NCBI RefSeq assembly: GCF_001894945.1
Contig: NZ_BCXE01000016.1
Location: 1-64,000, forward strand
DNA: 64,000 bases
Origin: Rhodococcus ruber NBRC 15591
GTDB lineage: Bacteria; Actinomycetota; Actinomycetes; Mycobacteriales; Mycobacteriaceae
Reading direction: 5' to 3'
The position numbers and the translations under genes are program-made. Shown here piece by piece: positions 26,910-42,323 of this stretch (its first letter is position 1; every line of letters begins with the position of its first letter). Below the pieces are notes generated by a model. The model was not told the DNA's origin and searched no databases. It saw only the letters and a program-made list of their open reading frames with translations.

Positions 26910-29681
<2,772 letters not shown>

Positions 29682-29702
29682 CCGGTCAGTATCGCGGCCG
29701 AC

Positions 29703-29744
29703 GCACGACGGCGCGACCCGGAAGTCCGGGTCGCGCCGTCGTGC
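29703..29744. terminator. 20-bp perfect hairpin ending the gap-pgk-tpiA-secG transcript
   Basis: Arms 29703-29722 and 29725-29744 are perfectly complementary with a 2-nt loop, starting 7 nt after the secG stop on the minus strand. It is the longest perfect inverted repeat I see in the window, and it separates secG from ppc. Confidence 0.85.
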
Positions 29745-29751
29745 GCAGTGC

Positions 29752-29985
29752 TCAGCTGAACTTGATCTGCAGGCCGATGCCGAGGATGGCGATCAGCCAG
29801 ACGATGCCGGTGAACACGGTCAGCCGGTCGAGGTTCTTCTCGGCGACACTGGAGCCGGACAGGCTGGACTGGACACCGCCACCGAACAGGGTGGACAGAC
29901 CGCCGCCCTTGCCGCGGTGCAGCAGCACGAGCAGGATCAGCAGCAGGCTGGTGGTGATCAGCAGGATGTCGAGGAACAGTGCCAT
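29752..29985 (-). CDS. secG: SecG, preprotein translocase subunit
   Basis: A 77-aa SecG with two membrane helices: [20 protein letters not shown] and [19 protein letters not shown]. Between them is the typical cytosolic [13 protein letters not shown] loop. It is a non-essential partner of SecYE that aids protein export. ATG 29985 (MALFLD) has little ribosome-site signal. The gap-pgk-tpi-secG order is conserved in mycobacteria. The 73-nt spacer from tpiA holds overlapping hairpins that may lower its expression. Confidence 0.95.
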   Translation of the reverse strand: MALFLDILLITTSLLLILLVLLHRGKGGGLSTLFGGGVQSSLSGSSVAEKNLDRLTVFTGIVWLIAILGIGLQIKFS

Positions 29986-29999
29986 GGCGCCAGACTACA

Positions 30000-30046
30000 G
30001 GGCGCCGTCGCGGCGCCCTTCCGGGCCTCGGGGGATCCGGAAGGGC
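30000..30046 (-). promoter_or_regulatory. two mutually exclusive hairpins between tpiA and secG
   Basis: GGGCGCC-GTCGC-GGCGCCC (30000-30018) and GCCCTTCCGG-N12-CCGGAAGGGC (30015-30046) share bases 30015-30018, so only one can form. In the minus-strand transcript the longer one is made first. This could be an internal attenuator or RNA-processing site. Confidence 0.45.
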
Positions 30047-30058
30047 ACCGCGGGTGCC

Positions 30059-30841
30059 TTACAGCGGCCCGCCCGCGGCGATGGCGGACAGCTGGGCGAA
30101 CTCGTCGGCCTTGAGCGAGGCACCGCCGACGAGACCGCCGTCGATGTCGAGCTGGGCGATCAGTTCGCCGACGTTCTTGGCGTTGACCGAGCCGCCGTAG
30201 AGCACGCGGACGGCGTCGGCGGTCTCCGGGGAGGCGAGCTCGGCGAGGGTGGCGCGTACCGCCGCGCACACCTCCTGGGCGTCGGCGGCCGAGGCCACCT
30301 TGCCGGTGCCGATGGCCCAGACCGGCTCGTACGCGACGACGATCTTCGCGATGTCGTCGGACGAGAGCCCCGCGAGGGATCCGCGCAGCTGGGCGACGTT
30401 GTGGGACACGTGCTGACCGGCTTCGCGGATGTCGAGGCCTTCGCCGATGCACACGATCGGGGTCAGGCCGTGCCGCAACGCCGCCTTGGTCTTGGCGAGG
30501 ACGATCTCGTCGGTCTCGCCGTGCAGGGTGCGTCGCTCCGAGTGGCCGACCACCACGTAGGTGCACCCCAGCTTGGCCAGCATCGCGCCGCTGATCTCTC
30601 CGGTGTAGGCACCCGAGTCGTGGGCCGAGACGTCCTGCGCACCGTAGGTGAGCAGCAGCTTGTCGCCCTCGATCAGCGTCTGCACGCTGCGGATGTCGGT
30701 GAACGGCGGCAGCACCGTCACGTCCACCTTCTCGAGGTACTTCTCCGGCAGCGCGAAGGCGATCTTCTGCACGAGGGCGATGGCCTCGAGGTGGTTGAGG
30801 TTCATCTTCCAGTTGCCGGCGATGAGCGGCTTTCGGGTCAT
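30059..30841 (-). CDS. tpiA: triosephosphate isomerase
   Basis: TIM-barrel enzyme (260 aa) that interconverts dihydroxyacetone phosphate and glyceraldehyde 3-phosphate. It has Lys12 in GNWKMN, the electrophilic histidine in VVGHSERR, the catalytic glutamate in [14 protein letters not shown] and the phosphate-binding [12 protein letters not shown] 30841 follows the pgk stop after a single base, so it is tightly coupled to pgk. Confidence 0.98.
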   Translation of the reverse strand: MTRKPLIAGNWKMNLNHLEAIALVQKIAFALPEKYLEKVDVTVLPPFTDIRSVQTLIEGDKLLLTYGAQDVSAHDSGAYTGEISGAMLAKLGCTYVVVGHSERRTLHGETDEIVLAKTKAALRHGLTPIVCIGEGLDIREAGQHVSHNVAQLRGSLAGLSSDDIAKIVVAYEPVWAIGTGKVASAADAQEVCAAVRATLAELASPETADAVRVLYGGSVNAKNVGELIAQLDIDGGLVGGASLKADEFAQLSAIAAGGPL

Positions 30842-30842
30842 C

Positions 30843-32069
30843 TCAGGCCTCCGGTGCGGTGTCGTCGAGGGCGCTGATCCCGGGCAGCTCCTTGCCCTCG
30901 AGGTATTCGAGGGAGGCGCCGCCGCCGGTGGAGATGTGGGAGAACCCGTCCTCGGGGAGGCCGAGCAGACGCACGGCCGCGGCCGAGTCGCCGCCGCCGA
31001 CGACGCTGAACGCGCCGGAGCGGGTGGCCTCGACGATCGCCTCGGCGACCCCCTTGGTGCCGGCCGCGAACTTCTCGAACTCGAACACGCCCATCGGGCC
31101 GTTCCAGAACACGGTCTTGGCGCCGGTGAGGTACTGGGCGAACCGGGCCACCGACTCGGGTCCGATGTCCAGGCCCATCCAGCCGTCGGGGATCTCGGTG
31201 GTGGGCACCGTCTTCGCCTCGGCGTCGGCGGCGAAGGAGTCGGCGACGACCACGTCCTGCGGGATGTGGATGACGTCGCCGAACCGCTCGAGCAGGTCCT
31301 TGCACGTCTCGGTCATCGATTCCTCGAGCAGCGAGTTGCCCACCGGGATGCCTTGCGCGGCAAGGAAGGTGAAGCACATACCGCCACCGATGACGAGGGT
31401 GTCGACCTTGGGGGCGAGGGCTTCGATGACGGCGAGCTTGTCGGAGACCTTCGAGCCGCCGAGCACCACCGCGTAGGGCCGCTCCGGGTCGCTCGTGAGC
31501 TTGGCGAGGACCTCGACTTCGGCGGCGACGAGGTTGCCCGCGTAGTGCGGGAGCAGCTTCGCCACGTCGTACACCGAGGCCTGCTTGCGGTGCACCACGC
31601 CGAAGCCGTCGGAGACGAAAGCCCCGTCGTCGCCGACGAGTTCGACGAGGTCGCGGGCCAGCGCCTGCCGCTGCGCCTCGTCCTTGCTGGTTTCGCGCGG
31701 ATCGAAGCGAATGTTCTCGAGCAGGAGGATGTCGCCGTCGGTCAGGCCTTCCGAGCGGGCCAGCGCGTCCTGCCCGACGACGTCGCCGGCGAGCTGGACG
31801 TTGCGGCCGAGCACGTCGCCGAGTTTCGCCGCGACCGGGGCGAGGGAGAACTTCGGATCGGGCTCGCCCTTGGGCCGGCCCAGGTGGGCGGTGACGACGA
31901 CCTTCGCGCCCGCCTCGGCGAGCGCGGCGATCGTCGGGGCGGACGCGATGATGCGACCGGGGTCGGTGATCGTCGCGCCGTCCAGCGGGACGTTGAGGTC
32001 CGAGCGCACCAGCACGCCACGGCCCTCGACGCCGGCGGCGAGCAGATCCTCGAGAGTCTGAACTGCCAC
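30843..32069 (-). CDS. pgk: phosphoglycerate kinase
   Basis: A 408-aa two-domain kinase that makes ATP from 1,3-bisphosphoglycerate. N-terminal substrate residues are in [13 protein letters not shown] and [10 protein letters not shown], the hinge region in [13 protein letters not shown], and nucleotide binding in WNGPMGVFE and [14 protein letters not shown] 32069 ([10 protein letters not shown]) lies 20 nt after the gap stop. It is second in the gap-pgk-tpiA-secG operon. Confidence 0.97.
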   Translation of the reverse strand: MAVQTLEDLLAAGVEGRGVLVRSDLNVPLDGATITDPGRIIASAPTIAALAEAGAKVVVTAHLGRPKGEPDPKFSLAPVAAKLGDVLGRNVQLAGDVVGQDALARSEGLTDGDILLLENIRFDPRETSKDEAQRQALARDLVELVGDDGAFVSDGFGVVHRKQASVYDVAKLLPHYAGNLVAAEVEVLAKLTSDPERPYAVVLGGSKVSDKLAVIEALAPKVDTLVIGGGMCFTFLAAQGIPVGNSLLEESMTETCKDLLERFGDVIHIPQDVVVADSFAADAEAKTVPTTEIPDGWMGLDIGPESVARFAQYLTGAKTVFWNGPMGVFEFEKFAAGTKGVAEAIVEATRSGAFSVVGGGDSAAAVRLLGLPEDGFSHISTGGGASLEYLEGKELPGISALDDTAPEA

Positions 32070-32089
32070 TGTTCGACTGTCCTGTTCGG

Positions 32090-33193
<1,104 letters not shown>

Positions 33194-33264
33194 TCATCGG
33201 TCGATGTGACCCCTACCCTATCTGCGGTGCCGGCGGAGTGCGGCAGGAGGCCCGGGCCGGTCGG

Positions 33265-34248
33265 CTAGGCCTCGTCGAGCAGCTCCGGGGTCACTGCCGA
33301 TTCGGTGTCGGGGATGCCGAGATCCTTGGCGCGGCGATCGGCCATGGACAGCAGTCGGCGGATGCGTCCGGCGACGGCGTCCTTCGTCATCGGGGGGTCG
33401 GCGAGCTGGCCCAGTTCCTCGAGGGAGGCCTGCCGGTGCTGGACGCGCAGGGCACCCGCCGCGGCGAGGTGGTCGGGCACGTCGTCGCCGAGGATCGCCA
33501 GGGCCCGTTCGACGCGGGCGGCCGCGGCCACGGCGGCGCGCGCGGAGCGGCGCAGGTTGGCGTCGTCGAAGTTGGCGAGCCGGTTGGCGGTGGCGCGGAC
33601 CTCGCGCCGCATCCGGCGCTCCTCCCAGGTCAGCCGGGTGTCCTGGGCACCCATGTGGGTGAGCAGCGCCCCGATGGCTTCGCCGTCGCGCACGACGACC
33701 CGGTCGGCGCCGCGCACCTCGCGGGCCTTGGCGGCGATGCCGAGGCGGCGGGCGGCGCCGACGAGCGCGAGCGCGGCCTCCGGGCCGGGGCAGCTGACTT
33801 CGAGGGCGGAGGAGCGGCCCGGCTCGGTGAGCGAGCCGTGGGCGAGGAAGGCGCCGCGCCACGCCGCTTCGGCGTCGGCGATGCTGCCGCCGACGACCGG
33901 GGCGGGCAGGCCCCGCACCGGGCGGCCACGCACGTCGAGCAGGCCGGTCTGACGGGCGAGGGCCTCGCCTTCCTTGGCGACGCGCACCACGTAACGTGAG
34001 CTCTTGCGCAGTCCGCCGGCGCCGAGGACGTGCACCTCCGCCGAGTAGCCGTAGAGCTCGAAGATCTCGCGGCGCAACCGGCGGGCGATCGACCCGAGGT
34101 CCACCTCGGCCTCCACGACGACGCGGCCGCCGACGATGTGCAGCCCGCCGGCGAAGCGCAGGAGGGCGGACACCTCGGCCTTGCGGCTGCTGGTGCGGGT
34201 GACCGCCAGCCGGCTCAGCTCGTCCTTGACCTCCGCTGTCATTGCCAC
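33265..34248 (-). CDS. whiA: WhiA, sporulation/division transcription regulator
   Basis: A 327-aa WhiA with an N-terminal LAGLIDADG-like domain ([10 protein letters not shown]...[12 protein letters not shown]) and a C-terminal helix-turn-helix ([26 protein letters not shown]). In actinobacteria it works with WhiB-type proteins to switch on division genes. GTG 34248 has GGGAG at 8 nt and gives [13 protein letters not shown] as in mycobacteria; ATG 34242 forms an ATGA junction with yvcK and is an alternative. It ends the uvrC-rapZ-yvcK-whiA group. Confidence 0.95.
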   Translation of the reverse strand: MAMTAEVKDELSRLAVTRTSSRKAEVSALLRFAGGLHIVGGRVVVEAEVDLGSIARRLRREIFELYGYSAEVHVLGAGGLRKSSRYVVRVAKEGEALARQTGLLDVRGRPVRGLPAPVVGGSIADAEAAWRGAFLAHGSLTEPGRSSALEVSCPGPEAALALVGAARRLGIAAKAREVRGADRVVVRDGEAIGALLTHMGAQDTRLTWEERRMRREVRATANRLANFDDANLRRSARAAVAAAARVERALAILGDDVPDHLAAAGALRVQHRQASLEELGQLADPPMTKDAVAGRIRRLLSMADRRAKDLGIPDTESAVTPELLDEA

Positions 34249-35294
34249 GTCGGGATCTCCCTTCCGTCCCGCTGCGCGAGATCCCGGGGGCGGGCCGCGT
34301 CGGGCAGGTGTCGTTCCAGGACCGCCGCCAGTTTGGCGGGATCGTGTCGGTGGGTGCCGGTCTCGGCGACGTCGGCGTAGACCACCCGGGCGCCGAATCC
34401 GGCGGCCGCCCGGCACAGGTGTTCGCGTTCGCGTCCTTCGGGTACCGACGCGGAGTCGACGACCACGTGGTCGACCCGGAAGTCGGGGGCGTGCTGGGCC
34501 AGCACGTGCAGATGCCGCTCGGTGGAGAATCCGGCGGTCTCCCCCGGTTCGGCAGCGAGGTTGAGCACCAGCACCTTGTGGGCGGGCGCCGCCACCAGCG
34601 CCTCGTGCAGCTCGGGGACGAGCACGTGCGGGATGACGCTCGAGAACCACGAGCCGGGCCCGAGCACGACGAGGTCGGCGGCGCCCACCGCGTCGAGCGC
34701 GTCGGGGCACGCCGGCGGGTCGGCCGGGATCAGCCGCACGCGCCGCACCTTGCCGGGGGTGGTGGCGACGGCGACCTGCCCGCGGATGATCCGGCTGGCG
34801 CGCGGATCGGATTCGAGGCCGGAGACGTCCGCCTCGATGTCGAGGGCGATCGGCGACATCGGCAGCACCCGGCCGCGCACCTCGAGCAGCTCGGCGACGC
34901 GGTCGAGCGCGGCCACGGGGTCGCCGAGCACCTCGGTCAGTCCGGCCAGGATCAGGTTGCCGACCGAGTGTCCCGCCAGGGCGCCGGTGCCGCCGAACCG
35001 GTGCTGGACCGTCTCGGTCCAGGTGTGGATGCGGGGGGTGTCCGCGGCGAGCGCGGCCAGGGCCATGCGCAGGTCGCCGGGCGGGATGACGCCGAGTTCG
35101 GCGCGCAGCCGCCCGGAGGACCCCCCGTCGTCGGCGACGGTGACGACGGCGGTGACGCGGTTACTGAGCCGGCGGACGGCGCTGAGGGTGGCGTACAGGC
35201 CGTGGCCGCCGCCCAGGGCGACGATCGACGGTTCCGGCGCGGCGACCTGCCCGCCGGGCCCGGGTGCGGGGGCCGCGGTGCCGGGGCTCGTCAT
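34239..35294 (-). CDS. yvcK: YvcK/CofD-like protein (Rv1422-like), UDP-sugar binding
   Basis: A 351-aa YvcK-family protein; homologues bind UDP-GlcNAc and are needed for growth on gluconeogenic carbon and for cell-envelope synthesis. Motifs are [44 protein letters not shown] and [16 protein letters not shown]. The start ATG 35294 overlaps the rapZ stop as ATGA. A proline-rich N-terminal 20 residues precede the core. It is in the conserved rapZ-yvcK-whiA order. Confidence 0.93.
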   Translation of the reverse strand: MTSPGTAAPAPGPGGQVAAPEPSIVALGGGHGLYATLSAVRRLSNRVTAVVTVADDGGSSGRLRAELGVIPPGDLRMALAALAADTPRIHTWTETVQHRFGGTGALAGHSVGNLILAGLTEVLGDPVAALDRVAELLEVRGRVLPMSPIALDIEADVSGLESDPRASRIIRGQVAVATTPGKVRRVRLIPADPPACPDALDAVGAADLVVLGPGSWFSSVIPHVLVPELHEALVAAPAHKVLVLNLAAEPGETAGFSTERHLHVLAQHAPDFRVDHVVVDSASVPEGREREHLCRAAAGFGARVVYADVAETGTHRHDPAKLAAVLERHLPDAARPRDLAQRDGREIPTWQ

Positions 35295-36220
35295 TCGCGC
35301 CCCAGATCCCGGTGCGCGACGTGCACCGCCAGCGTCGGGTCGGTTTCCAGGCGCGCGGCGAGGGCCTCGCTCATCGCCACGCTGCGGTGCTTGCCGCCGG
35401 TACATCCCACCGCGATCGTCATGTAGCGCTTTCCCTCCCGGCGGTAGCCGGCCGTGGTCAGTTCGAGGAGCCGATGATAGGTCTGCAGGTAGTCCTGGGC
35501 CCCGTCCCGGCTCAGCACGTAGTCGCGGACGTCGTCGTCCTGGCCGGTGTGCGGGCGCAGTTCGGGCACCCAGTGCGGGTTGGGCAGGAACCGCACGTCG
35601 CACACCACGTCCGCGTCCATCGGCAGACCGTACTTGAACCCGAAGGATTCGACGGTGACCCGGATCGAGTCGGCGTCGCCGTCCCCGAACGCGGAGTCGA
35701 TCTTGCGGCGTAGTTCCGGACCGGACAGCGACGACGTGTCGACCACCAGATCGGCGGCCGCCTTCACCCCGGCGAGCTGGGCGCGTTCGGCGGCGATGCC
35801 GTCGGTGAGGGTGCGGTCGGCGGTGTCGGCCTGCAGCGGGTGGCTGCGCCGGACCTGCTCGAAACGACGCACGAGGACCTCGTCGGTGGCCTCGAGGAAC
35901 AGCACCCGGGTGCGCACGGGCCGGGCGGCCAGTTCGGTGACGACCCAGCCGAGGTCGCCGGTGAACAGGCGGCTGCGGACGTCCATGACCACGGCGAGGC
36001 GCTGCAGGGGCGGGTCGGCCTGCACCGCGAGATCGACCATCGAGGTGACCAGTTGCGGGGGCAGATTCTCGGCGACGAACCAGCCGAGATCCTCGAGTGC
36101 CGTCGCGGCGGTGCTCAGGCCGGCCCCGGACAGGCCGGTGACCAGGGCGACCTCGGCGCGCGGGCGGAGTTCACCCCGCGGCCGGGGTCGAGGCTGCGCC
36201 GTCTGCGCCTGCTGCGTCAC
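35291..36220 (-). CDS. rapZ: RapZ/YvcJ-family nucleotide-binding protein (variant P-loop)
   Basis: A 309-aa protein (Rv1421-like). The N-terminal P-loop reads [22 protein letters not shown]; the lysine that family members in Escherichia coli and Bacillus use for nucleotide binding is leucine here. The C-terminal domain has [17 protein letters not shown] and [25 protein letters not shown], both well conserved. Family members bind small RNAs or metabolites linked to amino-sugar synthesis; the actinobacterial role is unclear. GTG 36220 overlaps the uvrC stop (GTGA). Confidence 0.92.
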   Translation of the reverse strand: MTQQAQTAQPRPRPRGELRPRAEVALVTGLSGAGLSTAATALEDLGWFVAENLPPQLVTSMVDLAVQADPPLQRLAVVMDVRSRLFTGDLGWVVTELAARPVRTRVLFLEATDEVLVRRFEQVRRSHPLQADTADRTLTDGIAAERAQLAGVKAAADLVVDTSSLSGPELRRKIDSAFGDGDADSIRVTVESFGFKYGLPMDADVVCDVRFLPNPHWVPELRPHTGQDDDVRDYVLSRDGAQDYLQTYHRLLELTTAGYRREGKRYMTIAVGCTGGKHRSVAMSEALAARLETDPTLAVHVAHRDLGRE

Positions 36221-38385
36221 CGTTCCGTCTCCGTTCGTCCGCCCGACACGCCGACGGTGCCATCATCACTCACCGGCGTGTCCGGCGCAGCCTCGCCCGC
36301 CGTCTCGGTGTCCGGGGCGTCGCCGCGCAGGGCGTCGAGCACGGCGCGGGCGGTGGCGACACCGATGCCCGGCACCGCGGTGATCTCCTCCACGCTCGCC
36401 TCCCGCAGCCGGGCCACCGACCCGAAGTGCGCGACGAGCGCGTTGCGCCGCGCCTGCCCGAGCCCGCGAACCCCGTCGAGCGCGGACGCGGTCATCCGCC
36501 GGGACCGCTTGCTGCGGTGGTAGGTGATGGCGAAGCGGTGCGCCTCGTCGCGCACCCGCTGCAGCAGGTAGAGCGATTCGCTGGTGCGCGGCAGGATGAA
36601 CGGGTCTTCCTCTCCCGGCACCCACACCTCCTCGAGCCGTTTGGCCAGGCCGATCACCGCGACGTCGGTGATGCCGAGTTCGTCGAGCACCTCCGCCGCG
36701 GCGGCGACCTGCGGGGCACCACCGTCGACGACGTACAGGTTCGGCGGGTACGCGAAGCGGCGGGGCCGCCCGGTGGCCGGGTCGAGCGCGGCCTCCGGGG
36801 CGAGGTCACCGCCGTCGCCGTCGCGGGCGGCGACCGGGTCACCGCGGCGGGCCGCGTCCGGGTCACCGCGGCGGGCCGCGACCAGGTCACCGCGGGCCGC
36901 GGCGAGGTCCCGGTTGTGCCGCAGGAATCGGCGCCGGGTCACCTCGGCGATGGAGGCGACGTCGTCGGAGCGGCCGTCGCCGGCGGCCTCGCGGATGGCG
37001 TAGTGGCGGTAGTCGGACTTGCGGGGCAGGCCGTCCTCGAACACCACCAGCGACGCCACGACGTCGGTGCCCTGGACGTGGCTGATGTCGACGCACTCGA
37101 TGCGCAGCGGGGCCGAGTCCAGGTCGAGGGCCTCCTGGATGCCCTGCAGGGCGGCCGAGCGGGCGGTGAAGTCACCGGCGCGGCGCAGCTTGTGCTGGGT
37201 CAGCGCCTCGTGCGCGTTGCGCTGCACGGTCTCGGCGAGGGCCTTCTTGTCCCCGCGTTGCGGTACCCGCAGCCGCACCGGCCCCCCGCGCAGGGTGCCG
37301 AGCCAGCGGCTCATCTCCTCCGGGTCGGGCGGCAGGGCGGGCACGAGCACCTCCCGCGGCACCGCGCTGCCGGCCGGTTCGGCCCCGGCCGCCGACAGCG
37401 CGGCCTCCTCGCCGTAGAACTGGGTGAGGAACTGCTCGACGAGCAGCGACACCTCCGTCTCGGCGTCGGACGCGCCTGCCGCGGTCTCGGGCCGGTCGAC
37501 CACGTCCCCGGACTTCTCCACCACCCAGCCGCGCTGTCCGCGCACGCGGCCGCCGCGCACGTGGAACACCTGTACGGCCACCTCGAGCTCGTCGCCGGCG
37601 AAGGCGACGAGGTCGGCGTCGGTGCCGTCGCCGAGCACCACCGCCTGCTTCTCCATGGCCCGGCGCAGCGCCCCGAGGTCGTCGCGCAGGCGCGCGGCGG
37701 TCTCGAAGTCCAGGTCTTCGGCGGCGGCCTGCATGCGCTGTTCGAGGTCGCGGACCAGCTTGTCGGTGCGGCCGGCGAGGAAGTCGCAGAAGTCCTCGAC
37801 GATGCGCCGGTGCTCGTCGGCGTCGACGCGGCCCACGCACGGCGCCGAGCACTTGTCGATGTAGCCGAGCAGGCACGGGCGGCCGATCTGCGCGTGACGC
37901 TTGAACACCCCGGCGGAGCAGGTGCGGGCCGGGAACACCCGCAGCAGCAGGTCCAGGGTCTCGCGGATGGCCCAGGCGTGGGAGTAGGGCCCGAAGTACC
38001 GCACGCCCTTGCGGCGCGGTCCTCGGTAGACGAACAGCCGCGGGTAGTCCTCGTTCAGCGTCACCGCGAGCATGGGGTAGGTCTTGTCGTCGCGGTAGCG
38101 GACGTTGAAGCGCGGATCGAACTCCTTGATCCAGTTGTATTCGAGCTGGAGCGCCTCGACCTCGGTGCCCACCACGGTCCACTCGACGGACCCGGCGGTG
38201 GTCACCATCTGGCGGGTCCGCGGGTGCAGCGACGCGACGTCGGCGAAGTACGAGTTCAGCCGCGAGCGCAGGCTCTTGGCCTTTCCGACGTAGACGACGC
38301 GGCCGTGCGGGTCGCGGAACTTGTACACCCCCGGCTCCACCGGGATGGTGCCGGGGGCAGGGCGATAGGTCGAGGGGTCGGGCAC
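36217..38385 (-). CDS. uvrC: UvrC, excinuclease ABC subunit C
   Basis: A 722-aa nuclease subunit of nucleotide excision repair, longer than the usual 600-650. The order is a GIY-YIG domain ([21 protein letters not shown]), a Cys-containing segment ([28 protein letters not shown]), a UvrB-binding UVR motif ([22 protein letters not shown]), an RNase H-like endonuclease ([22 protein letters not shown]) and C-terminal HhH repeats. The extra length is partly a 24-bp-repeat insert (AARRGDP units) near residues 495-520 inside the endonuclease domain. It starts at GTG 38385. Confidence 0.96.
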   Translation of the reverse strand: MPDPSTYRPAPGTIPVEPGVYKFRDPHGRVVYVGKAKSLRSRLNSYFADVASLHPRTRQMVTTAGSVEWTVVGTEVEALQLEYNWIKEFDPRFNVRYRDDKTYPMLAVTLNEDYPRLFVYRGPRRKGVRYFGPYSHAWAIRETLDLLLRVFPARTCSAGVFKRHAQIGRPCLLGYIDKCSAPCVGRVDADEHRRIVEDFCDFLAGRTDKLVRDLEQRMQAAAEDLDFETAARLRDDLGALRRAMEKQAVVLGDGTDADLVAFAGDELEVAVQVFHVRGGRVRGQRGWVVEKSGDVVDRPETAAGASDAETEVSLLVEQFLTQFYGEEAALSAAGAEPAGSAVPREVLVPALPPDPEEMSRWLGTLRGGPVRLRVPQRGDKKALAETVQRNAHEALTQHKLRRAGDFTARSAALQGIQEALDLDSAPLRIECVDISHVQGTDVVASLVVFEDGLPRKSDYRHYAIREAAGDGRSDDVASIAEVTRRRFLRHNRDLAAARGDLVAARRGDPDAARRGDPVAARDGDGGDLAPEAALDPATGRPRRFAYPPNLYVVDGGAPQVAAAAEVLDELGITDVAVIGLAKRLEEVWVPGEEDPFILPRTSESLYLLQRVRDEAHRFAITYHRSKRSRRMTASALDGVRGLGQARRNALVAHFGSVARLREASVEEITAVPGIGVATARAVLDALRGDAPDTETAGEAAPDTPVSDDGTVGVSGGRTETER
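36834..36905. repeat. 24-bp in-frame tandem repeat inside uvrC
   Basis: Unit CCGGGTCACCGCGGCG... of 24 bp at 36834-36857 and 36858-36881 (one mismatch at the last base), then a diverged third copy to 36905. Each copy encodes eight residues (AARRGDPx), so copy-number change would not shift the frame. Confidence 0.88.
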
Positions 38386-38394
38386 GGGTCCAGG

Positions 38395-39347
<953 letters not shown>

Positions 39348-40598
39348 CTACGCGTCCCCCGCCTCGTAGTCGTCCAGGCCGATCAGGTCGTGGCCCATGC
39401 GGTCCCGCTTGGTGCGCAGATAGGTGATGTTCTCGGAATTCGCGCGCAGCGGCATCGCCACCCGCTCGGTGATCTGCAGCCCGTAACCGTCGAGGCCGAC
39501 CCGCTTGGCCGGGTTGTTGGTGAGCAACCGCATCGACGAGATGCCCAGGTCCACGAGGATCTGCGCGCCGATGCCGTAGTCGCGGGCGTCGGCGGGCAGG
39601 CCGAGCTGCAGGTTCGCGTCCACGGTGTCCGAGCCGGAGTCCTGGAGCTGGTAGGCCTGCAGCTTGTGCATCAGCCCGATGCCACGGCCCTCGTGTCCGC
39701 GCATGTACAGCACCACGCCGCGGCCCTCCATGGCCACCATCTCGAGTGCGGCGTCGAGCTGCGGGCCGCAGTCGCAGCGCAGCGAGCCGAACACGTCGCC
39801 GGTCAGGCACTCCGAGTGCACCCGCACGAGCACGTCGGCCCCCTCGCCGTCCGGGCCGGGGATGTCGCCGAGCACCAGCGCGACGTGTTCGACCTCGTCG
39901 TAGACGCTCTGGTAGCCGACGGCGGTGAAGTCGCCGTGCCGGGTGGGGATGCGGGCCTCGGCGATGCGCACCACGTGCTTCTCGTGCTTGCGGCGCCAGG
40001 CGATCAGGTCGGCGATGGAGATCAGGGCGAGCTTGTGTTCGTCGGCGAAGACCCGCAGTTCCTCGGTCTGAGCCATGTGGCCCTCGTCCTTCTGCGAGAC
40101 GATCTCGCAGATCACCCCCGCCGGACGCAGGTCGGCCATGCGGGCGAGGTCGACGGCGGCCTCGGTGTGGCCGGGCCGGCGCAGCACGCCGCCCTCCTTG
40201 GCGCGCAGCGGCACCACGTGCCCGGGGCGGGTGAAGTCCTGCGCGGTGCTGTTCGGATCGGCGAGCAGGCGCATCGTCGTGGCCCGGTCCGACGCGGAGA
40301 TGCCGGTGCCGATCCCTTCGCGCGCGTCGACGGTCACCGTGTAGGCGGTGCCGTGCTTGTCCTGGTTGGTCGAGTACATGGGGGGCAGGCCGAGGCGGTC
40401 GCAGTCCTCACCGGCCAGCGGCACGCACAGGTACCCGGAGGTGTAGCGCACCATGAACGCCACGAGTTCGGGGGTGGCCTTCTCGGCCGCGAAGATGAGG
40501 TCGCCCTCGTTCTCGCGGTCCTCGTCGTCGACCACGACGACCGCCTTGCCGGCTGCGATATCGGCGATCGCGCGCTCGATGGTGTCGAACCTCGTCAC
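39348..40598 (-). CDS. ribBA: RibBA, DHBP synthase / GTP cyclohydrolase II
   Basis: Bifunctional enzyme (416 aa) for both entry steps of riboflavin synthesis. The N-terminal DHBP synthase has [19 protein letters not shown] and the [26 protein letters not shown] region. The C-terminal GTP cyclohydrolase II has the zinc cysteines in [22 protein letters not shown] chose GTG 40598 ([14 protein letters not shown]), which has GGAG at about 9 nt and fits mycobacterial homologues; the frame is open to 40649. The 60-nt spacer from ribE shows no riboswitch. Confidence 0.96.
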   Translation of the reverse strand: MTRFDTIERAIADIAAGKAVVVVDDEDRENEGDLIFAAEKATPELVAFMVRYTSGYLCVPLAGEDCDRLGLPPMYSTNQDKHGTAYTVTVDAREGIGTGISASDRATTMRLLADPNSTAQDFTRPGHVVPLRAKEGGVLRRPGHTEAAVDLARMADLRPAGVICEIVSQKDEGHMAQTEELRVFADEHKLALISIADLIAWRRKHEKHVVRIAEARIPTRHGDFTAVGYQSVYDEVEHVALVLGDIPGPDGEGADVLVRVHSECLTGDVFGSLRCDCGPQLDAALEMVAMEGRGVVLYMRGHEGRGIGLMHKLQAYQLQDSGSDTVDANLQLGLPADARDYGIGAQILVDLGISSMRLLTNNPAKRVGLDGYGLQITERVAMPLRANSENITYLRTKRDRMGHDLIGLDDYEAGDA

Positions 40599-40658
40599 TT
40601 GCGTGGGCTCCAAAATCTCGTGTACGGACAAACTGATTGCCGAGTTCAACAGTACGAC

Positions 40659-41267
40659 TCAGCGGCCGGCGGCCTGCAGCCGCTCCACATACTTGGCGAT
40701 GACGTCGACCTCGAGGTTGACGAGCGTGCCGGGCGCGGCACTGCCCAGGGTGGTCAGCGACAACGTCGTCGGGATCAGGGAGATCTCGAACCACTCGTCG
40801 CCGGGCGTCCCGCCGAGGGCGGAAACGGTCAGCGAGACCCCGTCCACGGTGATCGAGCCCTTGTGCACCACGTACCGGGACACCTCCGCCGGCAGCGAGA
40901 TCCGCACCACGGTCCAGTTCTCCGACGGGGTGCGGGAGAGCACGGTGCCGGTGCCGTCGACATGCCCCTGGACCAGGTGCCCGCCGAGACGGCTGTTCAG
41001 CGCCGCGGCCCGCTCCAGGTTGACGCGGCTGCCCGGACCGAGCTGCGACAGGCTCGAACGGTCGAGGGTCTCCTTCATCACATCGGCGGTGAAGGAGTCA
41101 CCGCCCTGGACGTCGACGACGGTCAGGCACACACCGTTGACGGCGATGGAGTCGCCGTGGCCGGCGTCGGAGGTCACCACGGGCCCGCGGACGGTGAACC
41201 GCGCCGCGTCGGCGAGGTCCTCCCGCGCGACGATCTCCCCCAGTTCCTCCACGATCCCGGTGAACAC
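40659..41267 (-). CDS. ribE: riboflavin synthase, alpha subunit
   Basis: A 202-aa enzyme that dismutates two lumazines into riboflavin and a pyrimidine. It has two lumazine-binding repeats, beginning MFTGIVEELGEIV and HLVQGHVDGTGTV, with the conserved NGVCLTV and DGVSLTV motifs. GTG 41267 is preceded by AAGGAG at about 7 nt. It lies 12 nt after the ribD stop. In M. tuberculosis the lprG-P55 genes are inserted here; in this genome they are not. Confidence 0.96.
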   Translation of the reverse strand: MFTGIVEELGEIVAREDLADAARFTVRGPVVTSDAGHGDSIAVNGVCLTVVDVQGGDSFTADVMKETLDRSSLSQLGPGSRVNLERAAALNSRLGGHLVQGHVDGTGTVLSRTPSENWTVVRISLPAEVSRYVVHKGSITVDGVSLTVSALGGTPGDEWFEISLIPTTLSLTTLGSAAPGTLVNLEVDVIAKYVERLQAAGR

Positions 41268-41279
41268 GTACCCGCTCCT

Positions 41280-42323
41280 TCACTCCCGGTCGGGGACCAG
41301 GGTCAGCAACACGTCGGCGCCGACGGTTTCGACGCGCTCCCGACGAAACCGTAGCGCCTCGGCGATCGTGCCCACGCCCGCGTCCCGTACGGCGGACGGT
41401 CCGGCCCCGAGCAGGACCGGCGCGAGGTAGGCCTGGATGCGGTCGACCCGGCCGGCGGCGAGGAACGCCCCGGCCAGGCGCGGGCCGCCCTCGAGCAGCA
41501 CGTCCGCCCGGTCCGCGAGCGCGCCGAGCACCTCGTCGGGGTCGTGGGTGCGCAGCACCAGGGTCGGCGCGGCGTCGTCGAGAACCCGTGCGGTCCTGGG
41601 GATTTCACTTCGGCCGACGACGACGCGCAGCGGTTGGTGCGGGGCGAGCGAGCCGTCCGGCCGCCGGGCGGTCAACCACGGGTCGTCGGCGAGGACGGTG
41701 CCGGTGCCGACGACGATCGCGTCGAGGCGGGCACGCTCGGCGTGCACGCGGGCCCGCGCCTGCGGGCCGGAGATCCAGCGGCTCGTGCCGTCGGCCGCGG
41801 CGCTGCGCCCGTCCAGGCTCGCCGCGTACTTCCAGGTCACATGGGGACGTCCCGTGCGCTGCCGGTGCAGCCAGGCGCGCAGCGCGCCCGCCTCGGCGAG
41901 TTCGGCGCCGAACCCGCCGTGCACGCTCACCCCGGCGGCGCGCAGGGTCTGTGCGCCACCGGCGGCGGGCGGATTCGGATCGGTCACCGCGTAGTAGACG
42001 GCGGCGACGCCGGCACGCAGCAGCGCCTGCGCGCACGGCCCGGTGCGGCCGGTGTGGTTGCACGGCTCGAGGGTGACCACCGCGGTGCCGCCGCGGGCCC
42101 GCTCCCCCGCTTCGGTCAGGGCCACGACCTCGGCGTGCGGGCCGCCCGGCGGGCAGGTCGCCCCCACCCCGGCGACCTGCCCGGCCGCGTCGAGGATCAC
42201 CGCGCCGACCGGCGGGTTGGGGGTGGTGGTGCCGCGCACCGATTCGCCGGCGTCGAGCGCGAGGCGCAGGGCCGCGTCGAGCGGTGCGCCGCTCACCGCC
42301 GCCCCACGCGGAGCACCGCTCAC
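41280..42323 (-). CDS. ribD: RibD, bifunctional riboflavin deaminase/reductase
   Basis: A 347-aa enzyme with an N-terminal zinc deaminase ([21 protein letters not shown]) and a C-terminal reductase ([39 protein letters not shown]). The start GTG 42323 overlaps the rpe stop (GTGA). A second GTG (42296) starts a nearly identical stretch (VSGAP...VSGAP), so the first nine residues are optional. It forms a pair with rpe, which makes the ribulose-5-phosphate precursor pool. Confidence 0.95.
   Translation of the reverse strand: MSGAPRGAAVSGAPLDAALRLALDAGESVRGTTTPNPPVGAVILDAAGQVAGVGATCPPGGPHAEVVALTEAGERARGGTAVVTLEPCNHTGRTGPCAQALLRAGVAAVYYAVTDPNPPAAGGAQTLRAAGVSVHGGFGAELAEAGALRAWLHRQRTGRPHVTWKYAASLDGRSAAADGTSRWISGPQARARVHAERARLDAIVVGTGTVLADDPWLTARRPDGSLAPHQPLRVVVGRSEIPRTARVLDDAAPTLVLRTHDPDEVLGALADRADVLLEGGPRLAGAFLAAGRVDRIQAYLAPVLLGAGPSAVRDAGVGTIAEALRFRRERVETVGADVLLTLVPDRE

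Noticed and set aside
36834-36905. Possible CRISPR-like array in uvrC
   Set aside because: The 24-bp units are directly adjacent without spacers and in frame with a conserved gene.
40599-40658. FMN riboswitch in the riboflavin genes
   Set aside because: The 60-nt gap before ribBA is too short and the conserved FMN aptamer segments are not present; none is seen before rpe-ribD either.
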